NCBI GenBank assembly: GCA_963663145.1
Contig: OY760134.1
Span: 2,790,001-2,854,000, forward strand
Source of the DNA: Azotimanducus sp963663145
Lineage (GTDB): Bacteria > Pseudomonadota > Gammaproteobacteria > Pseudomonadales > Azotimanducaceae
Direction of reading: 5' to 3'
DNA: 64,000 nt
Below the pieces are notes generated by a model that saw only the letters and a program-made list of their open reading frames with translations, did no database searches and had not been told where the DNA came from. Below, in pieces: positions 8,078 to 16,297 of this stretch. Made by a program: the position numbers and the translations under genes. Each line of letters starts with the position of its first letter. Within the stretch, counting starts at the first letter, position 1.

Positions 8078-9598
8078 ATGCAGAGAAGAAGCGTCCTCAA
8101 AGCCGGCGCGCTGCTTAGCATCGCGGGCGGGCTTCCTCGGTTCGCCTTGGGGGCCGGGCCGCAAGCCGATGACTGGGCGGCCGCCTTTGCGAGCGCACTC
8201 GAAGATGATCCGAGGCTGCTCGGCTGGGCCACTCCAGCCTTCGATTCGATCGACTCTGGAGTGCTTCGGGTGGAGGGCCAGTGGCCGAGGGGCCTCGGGG
8301 GCACCTTCTGGCGCAATGGTCCGGCCATACACGACCGGCACGGTCTGCGCTATCAGCATTGGTTCGATGGCGACGGCATGATTCAGGAGTTTCGCGTGTC
8401 CGAAGGCGCGGTGCGCCACAGAGCGCGCCTGATCGCCACGCCGAAGCTGCTTGCCGAGGATGAGGCATCGCGACGACTCTATCGCGGCTTCGGCACCCCT
8501 GTCAGGGATGGATTACCGGTCAGACGGCCCGACGACCTCAACACCGCCAACATCTCGGTGCTGGAGCATCACGGCGAACTCCTCGCCTTGTGGGAGGGCG
8601 GTTCGGCGAGTCGGCTCGATCACGAAACCCTCGAATGGCAGGGTTTCAAATCTTGGGGTGAGGGACTTCAAGGCGTGCCGTTCACGGCGCATCCTAAACT
8701 CGACCCGGATGGCACACTCTGGGCATTCGGCTATGCGACCGGTGCCCAGTCCATGCTGGTGCTCTACCACATCTCGTGCACAGGCGACCTGGTCAAGATG
8801 GCGCTGGTACCGGTCGATCCTTTGGGCATACTGCACGACTTCGTCGTTACCCAGAGGCATCTGGTGTTCTTGATTCCACCACTCGTGGTAGACGCGGAAA
8901 CCGGTGCCAGCTTGCTCGATTCGCATGTCTGGCGACCGAAACTTGGTTCGCGGGTATTGGTGGTCTCCAAGGATGACTTCGACAACCGACGCTGGTACGA
9001 TCTGCCGCCCGCCTTCGGCTTTCACCACGGCAATGCTTGGGAGGAGGCCGACGGGCGGATTTACTTCGATCAATGCCTCGACAAGGATGCCGGTCTGGTG
9101 TTGCACTCGCTAGGAAAGGTGATGCGCGGGAATCTGAACAATTTTTTCACGGCCCGCTATGCGCGCATGCGCCTCGACCCTTCGGGCAGCGCCCACATGG
9201 AAATAACATCGGAAATCGCCGAGTTTCCACAGGTGGCACCTTCGGTAGTGGGACACAAGAATCGATATGTCTACTACCTCGGCGTTGCCGAAAATGCCGA
9301 TTGGTATCTGCAAACCCTAGTGAAGCGCGACCATGAGCGGGGCACAATTGAGTCCTACGACTTTGGCCAAGGGAAGATCCCCGAAGAGCATGTGTTCGTG
9401 CCTTCTTACGCGGGCGGAGGGGAAGATGCGGGCTGGCTGCTCGGCACCTTTCTCGATTACGAGCGCGGCGTGACCGGCCTCAGTGTGTTCGATGCCCAGC
9501 GCCTATCCGACGGACCTCTCGCCACCGCATGGCTTCCTTACCCTCTGCCACTAGGCTTCCACGGCTGCTTTCGTGCGCACAAGAAACAATCGGCTTAG
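8078..9598 (+). CDS. Carotenoid cleavage oxygenase family protein with Tat signal
   Basis: A 506-residue protein of the RPE65/apocarotenoid oxygenase family, which uses a four-histidine iron centre to cleave double bonds in carotenoids or stilbenes. Iron-ligand histidines appear in four spaced blocks: FTAHPKLDPDG, ILHDFVVTQRH, FHHGNAWEE and LGFHGCFRAH near the C-terminus. The N-terminus MQRRSVLKAGALLSIAGG has a twin-arginine export motif, so the folded enzyme probably acts outside the cytoplasm, which is uncommon for this family. The upstream DUF2141 gene ends 7 bases before. Substrate and cleavage position cannot be read from the sequence. Confidence 0.85.
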   Translation: MQRRSVLKAGALLSIAGGLPRFALGAGPQADDWAAAFASALEDDPRLLGWATPAFDSIDSGVLRVEGQWPRGLGGTFWRNGPAIHDRHGLRYQHWFDGDGMIQEFRVSEGAVRHRARLIATPKLLAEDEASRRLYRGFGTPVRDGLPVRRPDDLNTANISVLEHHGELLALWEGGSASRLDHETLEWQGFKSWGEGLQGVPFTAHPKLDPDGTLWAFGYATGAQSMLVLYHISCTGDLVKMALVPVDPLGILHDFVVTQRHLVFLIPPLVVDAETGASLLDSHVWRPKLGSRVLVVSKDDFDNRRWYDLPPAFGFHHGNAWEEADGRIYFDQCLDKDAGLVLHSLGKVMRGNLNNFFTARYARMRLDPSGSAHMEITSEIAEFPQVAPSVVGHKNRYVYYLGVAENADWYLQTLVKRDHERGTIESYDFGQGKIPEEHVFVPSYAGGGEDAGWLLGTFLDYERGVTGLSVFDAQRLSDGPLATAWLPYPLPLGFHGCFRAHKKQSA

Positions 9599-9651
9599 TA
9601 ACGAACGAAGCCTTGCTAGAATTGCCTTTGACCGAGGACGCAAGGACGCTC

Positions 9652-9738
9652 GTGAGCATCGACACCACATTCCTTCGCCGCCGCATCGCCTCGCTCGAAC
9701 GAGCGTTGGAAGAAGTCGAGCAGTCTGACGATGCCTGA
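9652..9738 (+). pseudogene. Remnant of a HEPN-type nucleotidyltransferase partner gene
   Basis: Only 28 codons from a GTG that has AAGGA six bases upstream. The peptide SIDTTFLRRRIASLERALEEVEQSDDA looks like the first helix of the HI0074/HEPN protein that normally pairs with an MNT nucleotidyltransferase, then stops. The usual partner has about 130 residues with an RNase motif, so most of the gene seems deleted. The TGA stop overlaps an ATG (9731) that would begin the MNT frame, as in an intact operon. An unrelated short peptide is possible. Confidence 0.45.
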
Positions 9739-9781
9739 CTAACTAGACCTGCCCGCGAGGCATCGAAGCACCCTTGAGGCC

Positions 9782-10075
9782 TTGATTCGCAAGCACTTAC
9801 CGCATATCGAAGTCTGGGCTTACGGCAGCCGCGTCAACGGACGAAGCCACCAAGGGAGCGATCTTGACCTCGTGCTTCACGGCCCCGGGCTGGAAAAGAT
9901 TCCGGCTGAGCAACTGGCCGATTTCGAAGATGCGCTGTGCGAATCCACCATTCCGTCCCTTATCGAAGCGCGGGATTGGGCGCGGTTGCCGGAGCGCTTT
10001 CGCCCAAGGATTGAGCAAAGTCGCTATGTACTGATGCCGACGCCTTCAAAGGGTGCCTCAGCAAGGCACTCCTGA
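9782..10075 (+). CDS. MNT-type nucleotidyltransferase domain protein, N-terminus damaged
   Basis: A small nucleotidyltransferase of the kind that serves as antitoxin to HEPN toxins by adding AMP to them. The catalytic signature is GSRVNGRSHQGSDLDLVL, followed by a helix and IEQSRYVLM. About 97 residues remain from the TTG at 9782. Reading upstream in the same frame gives LDLPARHRSTLEA, a normal N-terminus for the family, then a TAA at 9740-9742 three codons after an ATG at 9731. The gene therefore seems to carry a nonsense codon at position 4 and may be expressed weakly from CTG 9749 or TTG 9782, or be dead. Its HEPN partner just upstream is reduced to a fragment. Confidence 0.6.
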   Translation: MIRKHLPHIEVWAYGSRVNGRSHQGSDLDLVLHGPGLEKIPAEQLADFEDALCESTIPSLIEARDWARLPERFRPRIEQSRYVLMPTPSKGASARHS

Positions 10076-10096
10076 CGGAAGAATCGACGAAGCAAA

Positions 10097-10136
10097 CGAA
10101 GAAAGGGACTACTCTTCCCTTGGGAAGTTTTCTTCG
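10097..10136. terminator. Possible intrinsic terminator between convergent genes
   Basis: An outer stem CGAAGAAA (10097-10104) with TTTCTTCG (10129-10136) encloses an inner CTTCC-CTTG-GGAAG hairpin that runs into TTTT. It sits between the rightward MNT gene and the leftward hydroxylase gene, where a bidirectional terminator would be expected. Stability was judged by eye only. Confidence 0.35.
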
Positions 10137-10170
10137 GTTGACGTTGAGCAGTCGCTTCCGGGACCGCACA

Positions 10171-10755
10171 CTAGATTCTAGTTCCCATGACTCGGTCCCA
10201 GAAAGTGAAGATTGAGGCATAGTTGCCGTGCTTCTTCTGATGATGGCGATCATGGTCTTGGGCTGTGGAAAAGCCGGGGATCAAGTGAGCGATCAGGGGC
10301 CGTACTCCCGAATGAATATTGTTTTCGTGGAGTATGTGAAAGCATCCAAACGCCCAGAATACGTACGCCGATACTGAGCCATTCAAGAGGTAGAGTATGC
10401 CAAGCCCAAGGGGGTAGCTACCGGCCCTTACGATCCACTCGAACGGATGGACGTAGAGGTACTCCAAAGCATGAGGTGCCGAGACGCGATGGTGTATGTG
10501 ATGGATTTTCTTGTAGAGATAGGGTGATCGGTGAAGCACACGATGCCAGAAGTAAAAGTACGCATTATCAAGCAGCAGGATGAACAAGAACTGCGCCAAG
10601 AACGATGGCGTCCCCGGCCATCGCAAACTGAAAAGGCCGTGTGTCAGCGAAATGCCTACGCAAACCAACATCGCCAGGATCAGATAGTTTAAGCCGATGA
10701 GTTGAACTTTCTGTCGGAAGACTTGCGGGTCAGAGGGGGAGCTTTGAAGTACCAA
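10171..10755 (-). CDS. Fatty acid hydroxylase / sterol desaturase family membrane protein
   Basis: A 194-residue membrane di-iron protein. The histidine boxes are HRVLH, HHIHH and, near the C-terminus, HDRHH plus a further His in QKKHGNY, set between hydrophobic segments (GLNYLILAMLVCVGISL, FLAQFLFILLLDNAYFYFW, YPLGLGILYLLNG). Such enzymes hydroxylate or desaturate lipids with O2. The only start upstream of the first membrane segment is a weak TTG at 10755, inside the end of the FkbM gene. The two frames overlap by 67 bases. The true start is uncertain. Confidence 0.75.
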   Translation of the reverse strand: MVLQSSPSDPQVFRQKVQLIGLNYLILAMLVCVGISLTHGLFSLRWPGTPSFLAQFLFILLLDNAYFYFWHRVLHRSPYLYKKIHHIHHRVSAPHALEYLYVHPFEWIVRAGSYPLGLGILYLLNGSVSAYVFWAFGCFHILHENNIHSGVRPLIAHLIPGFSTAQDHDRHHQKKHGNYASIFTFWDRVMGTRI

Positions 10756-11204
10756 AGATGACCGGGAAGATTCTTCATACTCGAATTCACCGCCGTTTCA
10801 AGAGCATCGCCGGTCCAATGCTCCGGGTGGGATGTCGAAAGCGCTGGACTGTGTGGGTAGTAGGTGAAACTCGCGCGCCCGGGACTGCGAGCGATCCCGC
10901 ATTCGATCGGGACAAAACGACCGTCACTATAGCGCTTGGCGTTCTCCTGCAAACACTCGAAGATCGCCGGAACTGGTTCGCACGCGATGACTCGTACCGA
11001 GCGAGCCTTCTGCAGAACGCGAAGGCCGAATATACCGATATTCGCGCCCACATCGACGACGGTCGCACCGTCTCCTACGTGGATTCCATGATTGAAATAG
11101 CATTCGACGTGGTGATCGAGAATCCATGCCTCGGTGCGGCGCAAGCAATCCACTCTAGTGCCGTCGGCGAGCTTAGTCGATTTCAAAAGGCCCTCCCCGA
11201 GCAC
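10689..11204 (-). CDS. FkbM family methyltransferase, C-terminally truncated
   Basis: About 171 residues from a GTG start. A normal FkbM core is present: TRVDCLRRTEAWILDHHVECYF, then the SAM-binding VVDVGANIGIFGLRVL and VIACEPVPAIFECLQENA, then FTYYPHSPALSTSHPE, typical of a subgroup of FkbM enzymes. After about NLPGHLWYF (near 10760) the frame becomes a shadow of the overlapping hydroxylase and stops, so the last third of the usual domain is missing. The protein may be inactive or may form a two-gene unit with the hydroxylase. The substrate of the intact subgroup is not known to me. Confidence 0.6.
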   Translation of the reverse strand: MLGEGLLKSTKLADGTRVDCLRRTEAWILDHHVECYFNHGIHVGDGATVVDVGANIGIFGLRVLQKARSVRVIACEPVPAIFECLQENAKRYSDGRFVPIECGIARSPGRASFTYYPHSPALSTSHPEHWTGDALETAVNSSMKNLPGHLWYFKAPPLTRKSSDRKFNSSA

Positions 11205-11364
11205 TCTGAGAATGGATCAATTTGCACGAATTATGTCTTAAGTTTAACGTAATTCAATGTCTTCTCGTGGAAAAAATTGAAAGACCAGCGACCCTGTGAA
11301 CAATTCAATATCGAGAAAAGAAGCGAGTTACCCCCTTGCGGACGACTGTATATTTTGCCCATCC

Positions 11365-12237
11365 CTACACGCCTCGAGGCCTCTCTCCCTTCACGCTTAC
11401 CCTCTGCATGGCGCGTCTTTGGCCGTCGTAGTCGTCGACGGGACAGTGGATCAGGCAGCGGTTGTCCCAGATGGCAAGCGTCCTTGGCTGCCATTGGAAT
11501 CTGTACAGGAATCTCTGATCTGTCGCATGCTGATTGAGCTGTTCGATGAGAGCATGGCTCTGCTCACCGGACATGCCGACAATGTGCGTCAGATGAAGTG
11601 GGCTCAGATACAGGCACAGTTCTCCGGAATCGAGGTGTCTGCGCACCAGCCGGTGTCGCACCGCAGCCGTCGCCACGTCCGCAGCTTCCACCCGGTCTTC
11701 CGCTCGTCCAGCGGCGCTCGCATGCGCACCAGAATCCGTGTGCACTGCGGAGGAACGGAACACGCCTTCGCACGAGGCGATCCTGTCTTTCACCACTGCC
11801 GGCAGGGCTTGGTAAGCGAGGCGCATATTGCTAAAGAGGGTGTCGCCTGCCTCAATTGGCACGTCCAACGCAAAGAGCACGGTTGCCTTGGCGGGTTGGG
11901 TCAAGTAAGGCGTGTCCGTATGCCATCCTCCACCAAAGACACCCCTGTCCCAAGGCTCCTTGACGACCGGCGCCACCATGGGGTGATCAGGCAAAGAACG
12001 TAGGAAGGGATATTGCGTCAATTCGCCAAAGACCTGCGCAAATCGGCAAAGGTCTTGAGGCGAGAGGCGCTGATCGCGAAAAAAGAGAAGCAAGTGATCA
12101 GCGAGCGCCTGCCTGAGCGCATCTCCAAGAGCAGGGTCGATCACCTGCCTAATATCAAGTCCAATCACTTGGGCACCGAGCACTTCTGAAGCCGGTTGCG
12201 CGCGAAATCCCGTGTAAGAAACCGGTCTGTCGTTCAT
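11365..12237 (-). CDS. TauD/TfdA family alpha-ketoglutarate-dependent dioxygenase
   Basis: A 290-residue non-haem iron dioxygenase. The iron facial triad is visible as WHTD (GGGWHTDTPYLTQP) and the distal His in IWDNRCLIHCP; the 2-oxoglutarate-binding Arg is probably in YDGQRRAMQRVS. The N-terminal VLGAQVIGLDIRQV is also typical. Such enzymes hydroxylate taurine, alkyl sulfates, herbicides or other small acids. The frame is open to a TTG at 12291, but the ATG at 12237 gives the usual length. It stands alone; about 130 bases of AT-rich sequence without a gene separate it from the FkbM gene. Confidence 0.85.
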   Translation of the reverse strand: MNDRPVSYTGFRAQPASEVLGAQVIGLDIRQVIDPALGDALRQALADHLLLFFRDQRLSPQDLCRFAQVFGELTQYPFLRSLPDHPMVAPVVKEPWDRGVFGGGWHTDTPYLTQPAKATVLFALDVPIEAGDTLFSNMRLAYQALPAVVKDRIASCEGVFRSSAVHTDSGAHASAAGRAEDRVEAADVATAAVRHRLVRRHLDSGELCLYLSPLHLTHIVGMSGEQSHALIEQLNQHATDQRFLYRFQWQPRTLAIWDNRCLIHCPVDDYDGQRRAMQRVSVKGERPRGV

Positions 12238-12305
12238 GGCATTGATGATGCGTCTTAGGTGACTGCCTTGCAAGCGCCTCACTGAAGACAATCCCGAATC
12301 AATCC

Positions 12306-13049
12306 TTACGAATCACACACCCCGCAACCCTCTCTGCGCCTTAATGAAAAATGCCGAAATTCTCCGCTGAGCGCGTCTATGTGCAAGACCTTGCCGATCA
12401 GGGATTCGCCGGCACCAATGATAAGCTTCATGGCCTCAAGTGCCATCAGGCTACCGACCATGCCGACAAGTGGCGCGGCCACACCGTTTTCTGCGCAATT
12501 GAGCGCCTCGTCGTCTACCCTCGGGTAGAGACAGGCATAACAGGGCGAAGAGGCAAGCCGCGGGTCGAACAGGCTGATCTGGCCTTCGAAACGTATCGCC
12601 GCGCCAGACACCAATGGACATCCGCACGCGATGCAGGCCCTGTTGATGGCGTACCGCGCATCGAAATTATCCGTACCATCCACGACAATATCCGCTTGTT
12701 CAATCAATGCCGGTAGCGATTCATCGTCAAGCGTGCAGTTGTGGGACCGCACGCGAATGCCGGCTCGCAACCCTTCAAGCCGGCGCGCGCCCGCGACCAC
12801 CTTGCACTCGTCCAAGTCCTGATCGCCGAAGAGTATTTGCCGCTGGAGATTGGAGAGCTCGACCTTGTCCCGGTCCGCAATGTGAAGCTCACCCACACCC
12901 GCAACCGCAAGGTAAAGTGCTGCAGGGCATCCAAGACCACCGAGCCCAGCGATAAGCACCGTTGCGGCAGCCAATTTCTCCTGGCCGGCCACATCAACCT
13001 GCGGCAGCATGATGTGGCGCGAGTAACGCAGAAGCTCTTCGTCGTTCAT
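12306..13049 (-). CDS. moeB: ThiF/MoeB family adenylyltransferase
   Basis: A 247-residue E1-like enzyme that adenylates the C-terminus of a small sulfur-carrier protein such as MoaD or ThiS. The nucleotide fold is VLIAGLGGLGCPAALYLA, followed by the SNLQRQILF motif and the TDNFDARYAINRAC segment. Zinc cysteines are in CYACLYP and near the C-terminus in CGVC. No rhodanese domain is attached. The ATG at 13049 overlaps the TGA of the upstream permease gene (ATGA), which decides the start. MoeB and ThiF cannot be separated with certainty; a MoeB role is slightly preferred by length and the first motif. Confidence 0.8.
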   Translation of the reverse strand: MNDEELLRYSRHIMLPQVDVAGQEKLAAATVLIAGLGGLGCPAALYLAVAGVGELHIADRDKVELSNLQRQILFGDQDLDECKVVAGARRLEGLRAGIRVRSHNCTLDDESLPALIEQADIVVDGTDNFDARYAINRACIACGCPLVSGAAIRFEGQISLFDPRLASSPCYACLYPRVDDEALNCAENGVAAPLVGMVGSLMALEAMKLIIGAGESLIGKVLHIDALSGEFRHFSLRRREGCGVCDS

Positions 13050-14422
13050 CCGCTCGCTGCTCCCTTTCTGCGTGAGTAGAAAATCGCCAATTCGCCAATG
13101 ATCAGCACGGCCACCGCGCCGAAAAAGACCCAAGAATCGAAACCAATTTCGGGCACGTAGATCAACAAGACCAAGCTAAATACCAGTAGCGCGAGACACC
13201 ACAGGGCGAGCATTGAAGCGAACAGGTTGCCTCCCGGGACCGCGAAGGGTCTGTGAATGCCTGCATCGCGAAAGCGCAGACGCACAAAGGCGGCCATCAT
13301 CACGATGTAGGGCAGCAGAAACAGCACCGCACTGCAGGCGAACAAGGCCCAGAAGAGCTGTTCATTTGTGGCGGCGAGGTTTCCGTAAATGAGCAGCACC
13401 AGCGTGCTCAGCAAACCGCCGACTATGGCGGCGCCAAGTGGTGTGCGAAAGCGTGGGTGCTCTCTGCCCAAGGGAGCAGGAAAGGCACCCTCCACAGCAG
13501 TCTCCGCCATGGCGCGATTGGTTCCTAAACACCAAGTCACGGCGCTTGAAAAGATAGTGAAGATGGCGGCGATGCCTAGGAGAATTGCCACAAATACTCC
13601 AAACCGGCTGTCTCCGAACATGGCGTGAAACGCGGCCACCAATCCTTCAACGATATTCAGGTCTTCAATCGGCAGAGCAACGAGAATGCCGAGCGTGCCA
13701 AGCGCATAGAGCCCGGCAATGATGAGACCCGACCAGAGGATTGCGAACGGTAGGTTTTGTTGCGGATTGCGAACGTCGCGTGCGCCCGCGCACATGAGTT
13801 CAAACCCAAGCATGCCGTAGATCACCGCGGGCACGTACTTGAGGCTTGCGTCGAAGGATGGCATGAATTCGCGAAGTCCTATGGTGTTTGCCGAACCCTC
13901 ATCCAAGAAGTGCGCGACTCCGCCACCAATGAGCACCAAGACAATCAGAATCTTAAGCACCGCCCCAAGGTTCGGGATCCATTTACCAAAATCCAAGGAA
14001 ATCACATTCAAGACGACCGTCAACCAACACAAGAGAATGCAGAGGCCGACCTGTAGCTTAAGCGGCAGGTCAGGATAGAAAAGCTGACCGAAAATGGTGA
14101 TCAGTAGGATGAATTGGGCCGGGTTCCATAGCGAGACATTGACCCAATAGGCCCAAGCGACTCGTGCTCCCATGGTCTTGCCGAATGCGTCGCGCACCCA
14201 CGCATAGACGCCGCCCTGCTCCGGGTAGGTGGTTCCCAGTTCGGCGCAGATGAGGCCAAAGGGCAAGAAGAAAGCGAGCGCCATGAACACCCACCAGAAG
14301 AGGCTCGACACACCAATAGCCGCCGTTGACAGCAAGGGATCGAGCACCAGAATCGCCGCGACACTGAAAAGCACCAAGTCGCCTAATCTGAGCGTCGGCA
14401 TGGGTGTGCTATTTGCGTTCAT
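13046..14422 (-). CDS. APC family amino acid permease
   Basis: A 458-residue inner-membrane protein with about twelve hydrophobic segments. The N-terminal FSVAAILVLDPLLSTAAIGVSS and the motif CAELGTTYPEQGGVYAWVRDAFG are typical of the amino acid-polyamine-organocation superfamily (glutamate/GABA antiporter-like and related members). It probably imports an amino acid or amine. The gene overlaps prmC upstream by 14 bases and moeB downstream by 4, so prfA-prmC-permease-moeB behaves as one operon. The substrate is not readable. Confidence 0.85.
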   Translation of the reverse strand: MNANSTPMPTLRLGDLVLFSVAAILVLDPLLSTAAIGVSSLFWWVFMALAFFLPFGLICAELGTTYPEQGGVYAWVRDAFGKTMGARVAWAYWVNVSLWNPAQFILLITIFGQLFYPDLPLKLQVGLCILLCWLTVVLNVISLDFGKWIPNLGAVLKILIVLVLIGGGVAHFLDEGSANTIGLREFMPSFDASLKYVPAVIYGMLGFELMCAGARDVRNPQQNLPFAILWSGLIIAGLYALGTLGILVALPIEDLNIVEGLVAAFHAMFGDSRFGVFVAILLGIAAIFTIFSSAVTWCLGTNRAMAETAVEGAFPAPLGREHPRFRTPLGAAIVGGLLSTLVLLIYGNLAATNEQLFWALFACSAVLFLLPYIVMMAAFVRLRFRDAGIHRPFAVPGGNLFASMLALWCLALLVFSLVLLIYVPEIGFDSWVFFGAVAVLIIGELAIFYSRRKGAASG

Positions 14423-15212
14423 TGATGGTATTCGCGTCTGGCATGGAACGACCGATACTCACTCTCTCGTGACCGGACAAATCTACGAGCGTCTGCACGC
14501 CGCTGAACCCCGCCTCACACATCATGGCGCGCACCTTGTCTGCCTGATCGAAACCGTGTTCAAGCGCGAGTGTCCCGCGCGCGCGCAGACAGCGAGGCGC
14601 CTCGCGAACGATCTCGCTTAAGGATTCGAGACCTTGCACTCCGCCATCAAGCGCCAAGCGAGGCTCAAATGCTAATGGCGCGTTCTTTAGGCAGGGGTCA
14701 TCCGCTGCCACGTAGGGTGGGTTACTCAGGATCGCGTCGAAGCCTCCTCCGATGCCTCGGCACCAGTTGGCGCAGACGAATCCGATCTTGATGCCAAGGC
14801 GAGCGGCATTCTCCTCAGCGCACAGGAGGGCAGCTTCACTGACATCCGTGGCCGTAATCAAAACATCAGGACGAGCCTTGCCGATTGCGAGCGCTATGGC
14901 ACCGGAGCCGGTGCCGAGTTCCAGCACCTTGGCACTTGTTGCAAGGTGAGTGATCGCCCAGTCAACAAGTAATTCGGTTTCCGGTCGAGGGCACAGCACA
15001 TCATGGGTGATGCGCAGTTGAACATCATGAAATCCCGCCGATTCAAGCAAGTATTCCATGGGCTCTCCCTTGCCCCGACGCTGCTGCAATGCCGCTATTC
15101 GCCGAGCATCATCCTCACTGGGCTCAACTTCCGCATGTGCGTAAACCCAAGCGAGCGACTTGCCCAGGCAATGCGCCTTAATCAGCAAGATGTCTCGACT
15201 GACATCATTCAT
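14409..15212 (-). CDS. prmC: Release factor glutamine N5-methyltransferase
   Basis: A 267-residue SAM-dependent enzyme that methylates the glutamine of the GGQ motif in release factors 1 and 2. It shows PRPETELLVDWAI, the SAM site VLELGTGSGAIALAIG and the catalytic LSNPPYV motif. It overlaps the prfA gene, which encodes its substrate, by 8 bases, the usual arrangement. Length is normal (E. coli 277). Confidence 0.96.
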   Translation of the reverse strand: MNDVSRDILLIKAHCLGKSLAWVYAHAEVEPSEDDARRIAALQQRRGKGEPMEYLLESAGFHDVQLRITHDVLCPRPETELLVDWAITHLATSAKVLELGTGSGAIALAIGKARPDVLITATDVSEAALLCAEENAARLGIKIGFVCANWCRGIGGGFDAILSNPPYVAADDPCLKNAPLAFEPRLALDGGVQGLESLSEIVREAPRCLRARGTLALEHGFDQADKVRAMMCEAGFSGVQTLVDLSGHERVSIGRSMPDANTINERK

Positions 15213-16296
15213 CGCCGGGATTGCCCAAGAGCCTGGCCTGATAGTCCGCCTGCAAGGGTTCGATCAACAACTCCAAGCGACCTTGGAGCACTTCTTCAAG
15301 CCGGTAGAGCGTGAGGTTGATTCGATGGTCGGTCACCCGATTCTGCGGAAAGTTATAGGTTCGTATGCGTTCCGAACGATCTCCACTACCGACATAGGCG
15401 CGTCTCGCCTCGTCCTGCGCCTGCTGCGACTTTTGCCGCTCAGCATCAAGCAGCCGTGCGCGCAGGAGCGCCATGGCTCTCTGGCGGTTCTGGAGTTGAG
15501 ACCTTTCGTCTTGACATTCGACGACAGTTCCGGTGGGAAGATGGGTGATGCGAACGGCCGTGTCCTTCTTGTTCACATGCTGACCTCCGGCGCCCGAGGC
15601 CCGGTAGGTATCGAATCTCAGATCGGAAGGGTCTATTTCCACCTCCTCGATCTCTTCGACCTCAGGCAGCACGGCAATGGTGCAGGCGGAGGTGTGAATG
15701 CGTCCCTGGGCTTCGGTTTCGGGAACTCTCTGCACGCGATGCGTGCCCGATTCAAACTTGAGCTGGCTATACACGGCCTTGCCGACGATGCGCACGATGA
15801 CCTCCTTGAAGCCGCCGTAGGCACCGCCTCGTTCGTTGACGATCTCGGTGCTCCAGCCGCGCTGCTCGGCCAAGCGAAAGTACATTCGATAGAGGTCGCC
15901 CGCGAAGAGCGCCGCCTCCTCCCCCCCGGTTCCGGCGCGCACCTCAAGAAACACGTTGGCCTTTTCGTTGGGATCTTTCGGCAAGAGAAGGACGCGTAAC
16001 TCGTCAAAACAGGTTTCCATCTGGTGTGAAAGCGACTCCATCTCCTCGGTGGCGAGTTCACGAACTTCCTTGTCGTCGTCTTCACTCAGTTCCTTGGCCT
16101 CCTCCAGTGCTTTTTCCAACGACAGGTACTCGTGAAACTTCCGAACCACGGGTTCAATTTCACCGAATTCTCTCTCGATCTTAATCCAGCCCTCGCGATC
16201 TTCGACCACGCGCGGATCGGCACGCGCTGCTTGCAGTTCTTCGTAGCGTGTTCGCAAGGCTTCAAGTCTGGTCTGTAAAGATTCCGGCAGCGCCAT
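15205..16296 (-). CDS. prfA: Peptide chain release factor 1
   Basis: A 363-residue class I release factor that recognises UAA and UAG stop codons and triggers peptide release. The GGQ loop is in SGAGGQHVNKKDTAVRITH. The region with RERTYNFPQNRVTDHRI near the C-terminus is standard. Length and order (hemA, prfA, prmC) match most gammaproteobacteria. The hemA stop is only 1 base away, so the two genes are co-transcribed. Confidence 0.97.
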   Translation of the reverse strand: MALPESLQTRLEALRTRYEELQAARADPRVVEDREGWIKIEREFGEIEPVVRKFHEYLSLEKALEEAKELSEDDDKEVRELATEEMESLSHQMETCFDELRVLLLPKDPNEKANVFLEVRAGTGGEEAALFAGDLYRMYFRLAEQRGWSTEIVNERGGAYGGFKEVIVRIVGKAVYSQLKFESGTHRVQRVPETEAQGRIHTSACTIAVLPEVEEIEEVEIDPSDLRFDTYRASGAGGQHVNKKDTAVRITHLPTGTVVECQDERSQLQNRQRAMALLRARLLDAERQKSQQAQDEARRAYVGSGDRSERIRTYNFPQNRVTDHRINLTLYRLEEVLQGRLELLIEPLQADYQARLLGNPGDE

Positions 16297-16297
16297 G

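Noticed and set aside
11296..12003. Long rightward ORF opposite the TauD-type dioxygenase
   Set aside because: It is the shadow of a well-supported gene and has no domain features.
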